Assembly: GCA_947038745.1 (NCBI GenBank) | Contig: CAMQXE010000110.1 | Location: forward strand, 1-5,208 | Reading direction: 5' to 3' | DNA from: an uncultured Propionibacteriaceae bacterium | GTDB lineage: Bacteria; Actinomycetota; Actinomycetes; Propionibacteriales; Propionibacteriaceae | DNA: 5,208 nt | In this document: positions 1-5,208 of the stretch, piece by piece | Numbering within the stretch: position 1 is the stretch's first letter | Layout: every line of letters starts with the position of its first letter | Translations under genes and position numbers: made by a program | The notes under the pieces: model-generated | Databases searched by the model: none | What the model saw: the letters and a program-made list of their open reading frames with translations, nothing else | Told to the model about the DNA's origin: nothing

Positions 1-304
1 TCTCGACGATCCACTCATCGGTGCCATCTTTAACTCGGCCGCCGATAGTGCCAAACTCACGCCCCATATCCCAGGTTGCCCTAGTGACTTTGCGTAGCAG
101 CCGCTCAATTTCGTCAGGGCGAGCGTCGGTGGTGAAGTCAAGATCGTTGCCGAGACGTCCCATGAGGCAGTCGCGAACACTTCCGCCCACGAGAATCAAC
201 CGGTATCCAGCATCGGTGAATACCTGGGCGATTTTTCCCGCGACAGGAGTGATACGTAGCAGCATGGCAACGGCGTTCGTCTGGGCTTGCGTCAGGGTAG
301 GCAC
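1..304 (-). CDS. pcnA: CCA-adding tRNA nucleotidyltransferase, N-terminal part (cut by window edge)
   Basis: This enzyme adds or repairs the 3' CCA end of tRNAs using CTP and ATP in the cytoplasm. Only the first 101 residues are in the window; the 3' part lies beyond the left edge. The visible part is the class II nucleotidyltransferase head. It has the GGSVRD motif at residues 40-45, which in the family contacts the nucleotide triphosphate. DLDF at 54-57 carries the metal-binding aspartates D54 and D56, and it is followed by TTDARPDEIE and a GTIGG strand near residue 86. Bacterial poly(A) polymerases share this head, but the actinobacterial gene at this position is normally the CCA enzyme, often named pcnA. 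The start is GTG at 302-304 because an in-frame TAG lies two codons upstream; ATG at codon 14 is possible but would trim the N-terminus. No good ribosome binding site precedes the GTG, so the mRNA may be leaderless. It is divergent from murJ. Confidence 0.93.
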   Translation of the reverse strand, partial: MPTLTQAQTNAVAMLLRITPVAGKIAQVFTDAGYRLILVGGSVRDCLMGRLGNDLDFTTDARPDEIERLLRKVTRATWDMGREFGTIGGRVKDGTDEWIVE

Positions 305-310
305 TAACTA

Positions 311-320
311 AGCCTATCTA
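311..320 (-). promoter_or_regulatory. Putative -10 element for pcnA
   Basis: Read on the minus strand, this stretch is TAGATAGGCT and contains two overlapping TANNNT-like hexamers, TAGATA and TAGGCT. With the TAGGCT register, transcription would start at or next to the GTG at 304, which would explain why no ribosome binding site is seen. No convincing -35 lies at the expected distance. The element is short and the assignment is weak. Confidence 0.25.
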
Positions 321-355
321 ACTGTGGCTGAATCGGCCTTTGCTGCGCAGTTAGA
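317..355. repeat. 8-base perfect inverted repeat in the divergent promoter region
   Basis: TCTAACTG at 317-324 is matched by its exact reverse complement CAGTTAGA at 348-355. The arm centres are 31 bases apart, about three helical turns, so both arms would face the same side of the DNA. A further direct copy of the core CTAACT occurs at 304-309, overlapping the pcnA start codon. The left arm overlaps the likely -10 region of pcnA, and the right arm sits at the likely -35 region of murJ. The repeat is seen directly. A role as an operator for a dimeric regulator is inference, and chance is a fair alternative for arms this short. Confidence 0.4.
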
Positions 356-375
356 GCCGGTTTGCTCGCTACGAT
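348..375 (+). promoter_or_regulatory. Putative promoter for the murJ-sigM operon
   Basis: TACGAT at 370-375 fits the TANNNT form of an actinobacterial housekeeping -10 element. CAGTTA at 348-353, 16 bases upstream, would be a weak -35. Transcription would start near 382, giving a leader of about 29 bases that carries the murJ ribosome binding site. No better rightward candidate was seen between the two divergent genes. Confidence is modest because the -35 match is poor. Confidence 0.35.
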
Positions 376-399
376 GGATCGGTGATGAACGCCGACTTT

Positions 400-403
400 A
401 AGG
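400..403 (+). promoter_or_regulatory. Ribosome binding site that fixes the murJ start
   Basis: AAGG sits 7 bases before GTG 411. An in-frame TAA at 399-401 rules out any longer reading frame. The nearby ATG and GTG codons at 374, 382 and 385 are in other frames. Together these make GTG 411 the start. Confidence 0.65.
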
Positions 404-410
404 TTCTCGC

Positions 411-3400
411 GTGACAGCGACGGCTCCGACCACGCGTCCCGAGGGATTGCTACGCAATACCATGATCATGGGGCTTGGTTCTTTGGCCTCTCGCGGTCTT
501 GGCGTTGTCCGCATGATCGTTCTAGGTATCGTCGTCGCGGCAGGTAGCCGCCCAGGCGAAATTGTGGCGATGGCGACACAGATCCCTACGATCATTTACT
601 TCTTGATTGCTGGGTCGGTGCTGAATAACGTCTTCATGCCACAGATCGTGCGAGCGATGAAGAACGATGACGATGGCGGCGAGGCCTATATCAATCGGAT
701 GGTGACGCTCTTCCTCACGGTGTTGGGCATAGCGACATTGCTCTGCACTGTCTTTGCGCCACAGGTTTTGCGGCTCCAGATGGCCTCGTCCTGGCGCACC
801 CCAGAGATGGCTTCCTGGTATCGCGTACTTCTGCTCATGGTTTATCTATCAATGGTGCAAATCTTCTGTTACGGCGCGTATTACATCTTTGGGCAGGTTC
901 TCAACGCCAAAGGTATTTTCGGGCCGATGATGTGGGCACCGGTGGTTAATAACCTGGTCTCTATCGCAGTCTTTGTTGGCTACTTGGTGATCTGGGGATC
1001 GCAACCTGCCACAGCGCCATTCTCGACGGTGCAAGCGGTTTTCCTTTCGGTTGGAATGACGGTTGCGGTCGCCATGCAGGCAGTCATCATGGTGCCCTAT
1101 CTGCGCAAAGCCGAGATTAAACTGCGCCCACGCTTTGATTGGAAAGGAACCGGGCTAGGTAGCACGATAGAGGCCTTTAAGTGGGTGTTGCTGGCGGCAT
1201 TGATTAGCCAGATCGTGACCTTCATGCAGACCAAACTTGCCTCGGTTGCGGTTGGCAAGGATGCGCTGGCTGCTGGGCAGGCGGTCTACAACTACGCCTA
1301 CACCATTTGGATGGTGCCCCACGGCCTGATTACGGTGTCCCTTGCTACAGCATTAATGCCCGATCTAACCCGGATGGCGCTCGCGGGCGATATGAAAGCC
1401 GTAGCTCGGGAGACAACATCGACGTTACGTCTGACGCTGACCTGCATGATCCCAATTACCGCAGCTTTGACATTCTTAGCGATGCCAGTCTGCCGTTTGC
1501 TTTTTGGCTGGGGTGCGAACCAGACGTCATGGCGGTTCATCGCCTGGACCTTGATCGCCTTCGCTTTGGCCTACCCGATTTATACCTTCTTCTACATCAT
1601 TAACCGGGCGTTCTATGCGATGGAGGATACGAAGACAGCATTCAAAGTAGCAGTGGTCACCGACGTTGTGTTACTGATGGTAGCGGTAAGTGGCGTTGTG
1701 CTCATCGGTAAGTCTGCCTGGGTTGCGCCAACTTTGGCTTTAGCGCTTCTACTAGGCACTATACCTGGCTCTATTTACGGTTGGCGGTTGCTGAATCGCC
1801 GACTGCACACGTCATTAGCTGAGGTTTTCCGTTTGAGCGTGCGGTTAAGTCTTGCAGCGCTTCCTGCGGGTTTTGCGGGCCACTATTCCTGCTCAGTGTT
1901 GGAATCAGCTATGCCTGGTCCGATAGGAACCCTCCTGGGTTTGGTAGTGGCTGGTTTTGTCGGGCTTGGAGTATTTTTTGCTATCTCGCGGGTGCTCCAT
2001 ATTGAAGACGTCGCTGAACTTGTTGGTTTGGTGAAGAATCGCCTCCACCGAAATCGTCAGAGCGTAGTACAAAGCGGCGAGAACCCGGCCGTAGTCGATG
2101 TTGAGCCAGAGACGTTGGTTGAAGAACCTGCACTCGCTGGCTTGGTTGAGCCAAGGGCATTGATCGAGACAGCCCCAGAGGTTCTTCCAGAAGACACAGT
2201 TGCAGTCTCCCAGGTTGTTCCAGGTGATATTTTAAGCGAGCGCTACCGGCTAGATTTGTTAATGGCTCGTCGTAACGGAACGCTCACGTGGCGAGCTTTC
2301 GACACGATTCTGCAACGCGACGTTCTGATCCATATTTTGTCCCCTGGCGCAGAACGCTCTTTTGAGATTCTGGCCGCTGCCCGGCAAGCCTCTGCAGCAA
2401 CAGATTCACGGTTCTTGCGGGTTCTGGATGCGGTACATTCTGACTCCTCAACTCTGGGTAGCTACGTCATCTGTGAGTTCACGCAGGGATTGACTCTGGA
2501 GCGGCTACTCCAGGGAGGTCCGCTCACTGCATTGGAAGTTGGTTGGTTAGGGCGAGAGCTAGCAGAAGCTCTCATCGGCGTTCATGCGAGTGGTCTTTAT
2601 CATGAGCGATTAAACCCAGACACGATCCTCATTTCGAGCAATGGCAACGTAAAGATCGTTGGATTCCTTATGGAAAAGGTGATCCATCCGTTGCCAGGTG
2701 ATGACGTTTTTTCCGAAGTTGAGCAAGAAGCTCGAGATTTAGATGCCGTAGGCAAATTGCTTTATGCCAGTTTGATTACTGCGTGGCCGGGCGGGCCGGG
2801 GTACAGCATGCCTGCTGCTCCGACTGATGCTTACGGATATCTCACTCCGCGGCAGGTGAAGGCGGGTATTTCCCCGGCTCTTGACCTAATCGTTGATCAG
2901 CTCCTGTCGTGTCCGCCACGCAGTAAGCAAGCTCCGATCCGGACAGCTAGTGAGCTTTTCGCTGTGCTCAGCAAAGTGATTGGGACAGCGGATGCTGCTC
3001 CTGATCTAGAGCGCAGGATTCGACGTAGTACACATGTGAATGGTTTAGCAGTATCTGCCGCAACGGTACCGACAGCTTCTTCAGTGCAAACAGCAATGAG
3101 CGCAACTTCAGCTAATGGGTTTGATGATTCTGAAACAACGGTCGTCATCCCGGTTCCTGAGCTGTCAGCAGAGAATATGGTGGACCGCCCTGTGCCATTC
3201 ACTCCAGTTCCGCCGCCAGCTTCACGAGCAGCAGCAAAGCCACTTCCACAAGCGCATCCTGCTGCGGCGCCGCGACGTCGTTTGGGCCCGTTGGTCCTCA
3301 TCACGACGGTTGCAGTGGCATTAGCTGCTGGACTGACGCTGACTTTGGTAAAGCTAGCCGGAACGCCACGTACCAGGGCAACCACTTCAGCCACGCCTAG

Positions 3401-3863
3401 TCTTGTGGAGCATAAGCGGATTATTGCAGGAGCAAAGGACTTTGATCCTCTCGGAAGTAAGAACGAGGTTCCTCAAGAAGTACCTAATGCAATTGATGGC
3501 GATCCAGGCACGATCTGGCATACCGAAACCTATGCTCCAGCAGTTTGGAATAAGAAGCATGCTGTCGGTTTGTATGTCGATCTGGGTGCGGTGGATAAGG
3601 TGAATCAGGTCCAACTAACTCTGTTAGGAAAACCATCTAGCGTGCAGATTCTTGTACCAAAAGATAGTACCTCTACCGAAGCACCAGCGACGCTTGATGG
3701 TTGGACCAAAGTTAGTGAGCAAACGGGTATTGAGGGAACGGCCACGCTGACCTTTGAGAGCACGCCAGCCCGCTACGTTCTGGTCTGGTTCACTGATCTT
3801 CCTACTCTCAGTGATGGAAATCTCGAAGGCGGTATTGCTGAGATCGTCATTCAGGGGCCGTAA
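411..3863 (+). CDS. murJ: MurJ/MviN lipid II flippase fused to a pseudokinase and an extracellular domain
   Basis: This is the membrane flippase that moves lipid II to the outer face for peptidoglycan synthesis. Residues 1 to about 540 form the MurJ core, with hydrophobic segments fitting the family's 14 helices. Recognisable family motifs are SRGLGVVR (27-34), VLNNVFMPQ (70-78) and NRAFYAMEDTKT (398-409). An acidic, proline-containing linker (about 545-604) leads to a kinase-fold domain (about 605-855) that should be inactive. The ATP-site lysine is replaced by H641, the HRD-like loop reads HERLNP with R733 for the catalytic Asp, and DFG reads GFL at 751-753. A Pro/Ala-rich stretch with a DSETTVVIP motif (906-914) precedes RRR, one helix (about 958-980), and an ectodomain (about 1003-1150) that resembles a galactose-binding beta-sandwich (DGDPGTIWHTETY). 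In M. tuberculosis Rv3910 the equivalent tail is phosphorylated by PknB and binds FhaA. At 1150 residues it is close in length to Rv3910. It ends 23 bases before sigM and probably leads the operon. Confidence 0.96.
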   Translation: MTATAPTTRPEGLLRNTMIMGLGSLASRGLGVVRMIVLGIVVAAGSRPGEIVAMATQIPTIIYFLIAGSVLNNVFMPQIVRAMKNDDDGGEAYINRMVTLFLTVLGIATLLCTVFAPQVLRLQMASSWRTPEMASWYRVLLLMVYLSMVQIFCYGAYYIFGQVLNAKGIFGPMMWAPVVNNLVSIAVFVGYLVIWGSQPATAPFSTVQAVFLSVGMTVAVAMQAVIMVPYLRKAEIKLRPRFDWKGTGLGSTIEAFKWVLLAALISQIVTFMQTKLASVAVGKDALAAGQAVYNYAYTIWMVPHGLITVSLATALMPDLTRMALAGDMKAVARETTSTLRLTLTCMIPITAALTFLAMPVCRLLFGWGANQTSWRFIAWTLIAFALAYPIYTFFYIINRAFYAMEDTKTAFKVAVVTDVVLLMVAVSGVVLIGKSAWVAPTLALALLLGTIPGSIYGWRLLNRRLHTSLAEVFRLSVRLSLAALPAGFAGHYSCSVLESAMPGPIGTLLGLVVAGFVGLGVFFAISRVLHIEDVAELVGLVKNRLHRNRQSVVQSGENPAVVDVEPETLVEEPALAGLVEPRALIETAPEVLPEDTVAVSQVVPGDILSERYRLDLLMARRNGTLTWRAFDTILQRDVLIHILSPGAERSFEILAAARQASAATDSRFLRVLDAVHSDSSTLGSYVICEFTQGLTLERLLQGGPLTALEVGWLGRELAEALIGVHASGLYHERLNPDTILISSNGNVKIVGFLMEKVIHPLPGDDVFSEVEQEARDLDAVGKLLYASLITAWPGGPGYSMPAAPTDAYGYLTPRQVKAGISPALDLIVDQLLSCPPRSKQAPIRTASELFAVLSKVIGTADAAPDLERRIRRSTHVNGLAVSAATVPTASSVQTAMSATSANGFDDSETTVVIPVPELSAENMVDRPVPFTPVPPPASRAAAKPLPQAHPAAAPRRRLGPLVLITTVAVALAAGLTLTLVKLAGTPRTRATTSATPSLVEHKRIIAGAKDFDPLGSKNEVPQEVPNAIDGDPGTIWHTETYAPAVWNKKHAVGLYVDLGAVDKVNQVQLTLLGKPSSVQILVPKDSTSTEAPATLDGWTKVSEQTGIEGTATLTFESTPARYVLVWFTDLPTLSDGNLEGGIAEIVIQGP

Positions 3864-3868
3864 GGAGG
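3862..3868 (+). promoter_or_regulatory. Strong Shine-Dalgarno overlapping the murJ stop codon
   Basis: AAGGAGG, continuing as CGG, begins inside the murJ TAA. It is the strongest ribosome binding site in the window, yet it lies 18 bases from the first in-frame sigM ATG at 3887, which is unusually far. A GTG in another frame at 3879 is 10 bases away, and an in-frame ATT at 3875 is 6 bases away. Which codon it serves cannot be settled by reading alone. Confidence 0.6.
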
Positions 3869-3886
3869 CGGCTAATTCGTGAGAGA

Positions 3887-4459
3887 ATGGGCAACGTGTC
3901 TGACGAGCTAACTGATGCCGAGCTCCTGGCCGCCCATGTGCGGGGGGATCAGGAGGCATTCACTGTTCTGGTCCAGCGGCACCGTGACCGGCTGTGGGCT
4001 ATCGCTCTACGCACGATGCGTAACCCCGAAGATGCTGCCGATGCACTACAAGATGCGCTGATTTCAGCATTTCGTCGGGCTGGCTCCTTTCGTGGCGATG
4101 CCGCTGTTTCGACGTGGCTGCATCGGATCGTGATCAACGCCTGTTTGGATCGGATCCGTCGGGCGAAGTCGCGTCCAGCGGACACCTTGCCTGATGACCC
4201 TGATCGTTCGTTAGGGCTTATTGGAGGTCATGATCCTGCTGCTGAGGTTGAGGCAGCTGAGCAGTCGCACATCATTGCTGCAGCACTCAATACGCTTAAC
4301 GCTGATCAAAGGGTGGCGCTGGTCTTAGTTGATATGCAGGGCTACTCTGTTGAGCAAGCCGCGCAGATAGTGGGCTGCGCGCCGGGTACGATCAAATCGC
4401 GGTGCGCTCGGGGCCGCGCAAAGTTAGCTGTCATCCTCTTGCCAAAGGACGTCGTATGA
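3887..4459 (+). CDS. sigM: ECF-family RNA polymerase sigma factor, SigM type
   Basis: This protein directs RNA polymerase to stress-response promoters. Its 190 residues have the two-domain ECF layout. Region 2 spans about 20-92: DALQDALISAFRRAGSFRG (52-70) is the core-binding and -10 melting part, and STWLHRIVINACLDRIRR (75-92) contains region 2.4. A variable acidic linker (about 95-127) follows, then region 4 (about 128-182), whose helix-turn-helix (YSVEQAAQIVGCAPGTIKSR, 153-172) reads the -35 element. No extra C-terminal domain is present. The position directly after murJ matches Rv3911 (sigM) of M. tuberculosis. The Corynebacterium glutamicum homologue responds to disulfide stress; three cysteines (86, 164, 173) are present here, but no sensing role can be claimed. 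The start is uncertain: ATG 3887 has only GAGAGA abutting it, while in-frame GTG 3896 has that GAGAGA at 9 bases. Its stop overlaps the next gene in an ATGA junction. Confidence 0.92.
   Translation: MGNVSDELTDAELLAAHVRGDQEAFTVLVQRHRDRLWAIALRTMRNPEDAADALQDALISAFRRAGSFRGDAAVSTWLHRIVINACLDRIRRAKSRPADTLPDDPDRSLGLIGGHDPAAEVEAAEQSHIIAAALNTLNADQRVALVLVDMQGYSVEQAAQIVGCAPGTIKSRCARGRAKLAVILLPKDVV
4444..4449 (+). promoter_or_regulatory. Ribosome binding site that fixes the start at 4456
   Basis: AAAGGA lies 6 bases before ATG 4456, inside the end of sigM. This spacing favours ATG 4456 over the upstream in-frame start at 4402, which would overlap sigM deeply and add 18 polar residues with no ribosome binding site of their own. 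Confidence 0.75.
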
Positions 4460-4932
4460 GTATTACTCGTTTGAACGATTATGACTGGCAACGCCGAATT
4501 GTGATGGCGCTAGTGCCACTGATTCTCATCACCATCTTTGCTGTGTTTGTACGCACGAGTGTGGTTTGGACCGTCTTATTCTTTATCGCAATCTTTGTTG
4601 CGTTGTATGCGGTGATTCTGTTCTTGCGAACCCGTGCGCAGCTTACCGTTGCCGATGACAAACGACTTCTTATTCGACGCTACTTCCGTACGGTTACAGT
4701 CGCTCCAGATACCGTCGTCGGGGTGAAGCATGTATTTAATGGTCGCTCCCCGGATTTCGTGATTAAAAGACGGAGTGGCTTGGGTGTTTATGTACCAACG
4801 TCACGGATTATGTCGGGGCACTCCACGCTCTTTGCCTGGCTAAATGCAATTGACGGTGTGAGCTATGACGCTGGTTCGGAGAAGATTCTTTCCCGGCTAG
4901 AGATGGAAGGGCTGATTGATGGAACCAAATAA
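4456..4932 (+). CDS. Two-helix membrane protein with a probable bacterial PH-like domain
   Basis: The protein has 158 residues and I do not know its function. A short polar N-terminus is followed by two hydrophobic helices (about 15-32 and 36-57) separated by an RTS turn. The rest is soluble: about 60-133 reads as alternating strands ending in VPTSRIMSGHSTLFAWLN (113-130). This pattern (R-x-R after the helix, a strand pair with basic residues, then VP and a final amphipathic helix) resembles small actinobacterial membrane proteins with a PH-like domain. That is judged by pattern only. The soluble part probably faces the cytoplasm, given arginines on both sides of the hairpin. ATG overlaps the sigM stop (ATGA), implying translational coupling, so it may modulate the sigma factor or serve in the envelope response. 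It has no zinc-binding HxxxCxxC motif and no cysteine, so it is not a classical zinc anti-sigma factor. Confidence 0.85.
   Translation: MSITRLNDYDWQRRIVMALVPLILITIFAVFVRTSVVWTVLFFIAIFVALYAVILFLRTRAQLTVADDKRLLIRRYFRTVTVAPDTVVGVKHVFNGRSPDFVIKRRSGLGVYVPTSRIMSGHSTLFAWLNAIDGVSYDAGSEKILSRLEMEGLIDGTK
4905..4910 (+). promoter_or_regulatory. Ribosome binding site for the gene at 4919
   Basis: GGAAGG lies 8 bases before ATG 4919 and 5 bases before the in-frame TTG at 4916. ATG with the longer spacing is the better start. The site is inside the end of the preceding gene. Confidence 0.65.
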
Positions 4933-5176
4933 GTCCAGCGAACGTCCTACTGACATGGCTCCCGAAACCTCAATGACCGATACCGATGATCGCGCGGTCG
5001 CTGTGCTCCTGTCACAAGCTGCTGTTCCGGCTATGCCCCTTGACGTGTGGACACGTATTTCTGCTGCTCTTGCTATCGAATCAGCTAACCGCCATGTTAG
5101 TGAAAGTTTTGAGTTGCCACAGTACGCCGTGGAAAAGCAGGCTGAGATCGCCAGCCATGAAAAGCTGGCCAACTAG
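4919..5176 (+). CDS. Small soluble protein at the anti-sigma position, possible RsmA-like remnant
   Basis: This 85-residue protein is not firmly recognised. Residues 1-24 are polar and likely disordered. Residues 25-36 form a short helix-like stretch, and PAMPLDVWTRISAALAIES (37-55) resembles the pattern of proline, Val/Trp, Ala-Leu and Glu found near the middle of actinobacterial RsmA-type anti-SigM proteins. The last 30 residues are polar and charged. It has no cysteine, no zinc motif and no membrane helix, and is shorter than the usual anti-sigma factor. Its position two genes after sigM, where M. tuberculosis carries Rv3912, is the main reason to suspect a sigma-control role. It overlaps the preceding gene by 14 bases and ends in a tandem TAGTAG. 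It could also be an unrelated small protein or a decayed anti-sigma gene. The coding call is supported by the ribosome binding site and tight coupling; the function is inference. Confidence 0.72.
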   Translation: MEPNKSSERPTDMAPETSMTDTDDRAVAVLLSQAAVPAMPLDVWTRISAALAIESANRHVSESFELPQYAVEKQAEIASHEKLAN

Positions 5177-5208
5177 TAGTGGCTATAGCTTGCTGATTAC
5201 GGCATAAG

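Noticed and set aside
21..311. Plus-strand open frame of 96 codons
   Set aside because: It is antisense to the clear pcnA coding frame, has an arginine/serine-rich low-quality translation, and has no recognisable motif.
305..410. SigM-type ECF promoter (GGAAC / CGTC pattern) in front of murJ
   Set aside because: Neither element is present at usable spacing in the gap. GGAAC copies elsewhere are inside genes without a partner element that I could identify.
1307..1603. Second plus-strand frame inside the MurJ core
   Set aside because: The MurJ frame is continuous and motif-rich here; this translation is polar and unrelated to anything recognisable.
2897..3394. Minus-strand open frame of 165 codons inside murJ
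   Set aside because: It lies opposite the Ala/Pro-rich tail of murJ, where such shadow frames are common. The translation is simple Ala/Gly/Thr/Val composition with no domain or ribosome site.
3624..3959. Minus-strand open frame of 111 codons across the murJ-sigM junction
   Set aside because: It overlaps two well-supported genes on the other strand and shows no motif or ribosome binding site.
4402..4455. Upstream in-frame start extending the PH-like membrane protein by 18 residues
   Set aside because: No ribosome site supports it, and it would overlap sigM by 58 bases. ATG 4456 has AAAGGA at 6 bases and the typical ATGA junction.
4986..5207. Overlapping frame that might continue the short anti-sigma-like gene by frameshift
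   Set aside because: The translation after the overlap is short and unlike an anti-sigma tail, and the 4919 frame ends cleanly in TAGTAG. No sign of a frameshift was found, though the window ends too soon to exclude one.
1..5208. Mobile elements, CRISPR arrays, tRNA or rRNA genes, horizontally acquired island
   Set aside because: No transposase, terminal repeats, repeat-spacer pattern or RNA-gene structure was seen, and gene order matches the conserved chromosomal locus.

Overview
The window looks like the conserved pcnA-murJ(mviN)-sigM locus of an actinobacterium. Three things point there. MurJ is fused to a kinase-like domain, a transmembrane helix and an extracellular domain, an architecture characteristic of Actinobacteria such as Mycobacterium tuberculosis Rv3910. 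An ECF sigma factor follows it directly. GTG starts are used, and base composition looks only moderately GC by eye. That composition and the compact layout would fit a member of the Actinomycetaceae (Arcanobacterium/Trueperella type), but this placement is tentative.

Layout: (1) 1-304, minus strand: the N-terminal 101 codons of a CCA-adding tRNA nucleotidyltransferase (pcnA), cut by the left edge. (2) 305-410: a 106-base divergent intergenic region with a plausible rightward promoter, a ribosome binding site, and a perfect 8-base inverted repeat whose arms lie near both likely promoters. (3) 411-3863, plus strand: an 1150-residue MurJ-pseudokinase-ectodomain protein. (4) 3887-4459: a SigM-type ECF sigma factor. 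(5) 4456-4932: a small protein with two membrane helices and a probable bacterial PH-like domain, translationally coupled to sigM by an ATGA overlap. (6) 4919-5176: an 85-residue soluble protein with a faint likeness to the tail of RsmA-type anti-sigma factors. (7) 5177-5208: 32 bases with no supported feature.

Genes 3 to 6 are co-directional with gaps of 23, -4 and -14 bases, so they very probably form one operon. MurJ exports lipid II for peptidoglycan synthesis. By analogy with M. tuberculosis, its pseudokinase tail would be phosphorylated by PknB and bound by an FHA protein, linking flippase activity to growth state. The sigma factor and the two small downstream genes look like a stress-response module in which one or both small proteins may control the sigma factor. 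In related genomes thioredoxin reductase and thioredoxin follow, and these would be expected just past the right edge.

I found no mobile element, CRISPR array, RNA gene or wholly unfamiliar system. The points most worth a second look are the unusual sigM partner genes, the sigM start region, the divergent-promoter palindrome, and a likely phosphothreonine docking site in MurJ.
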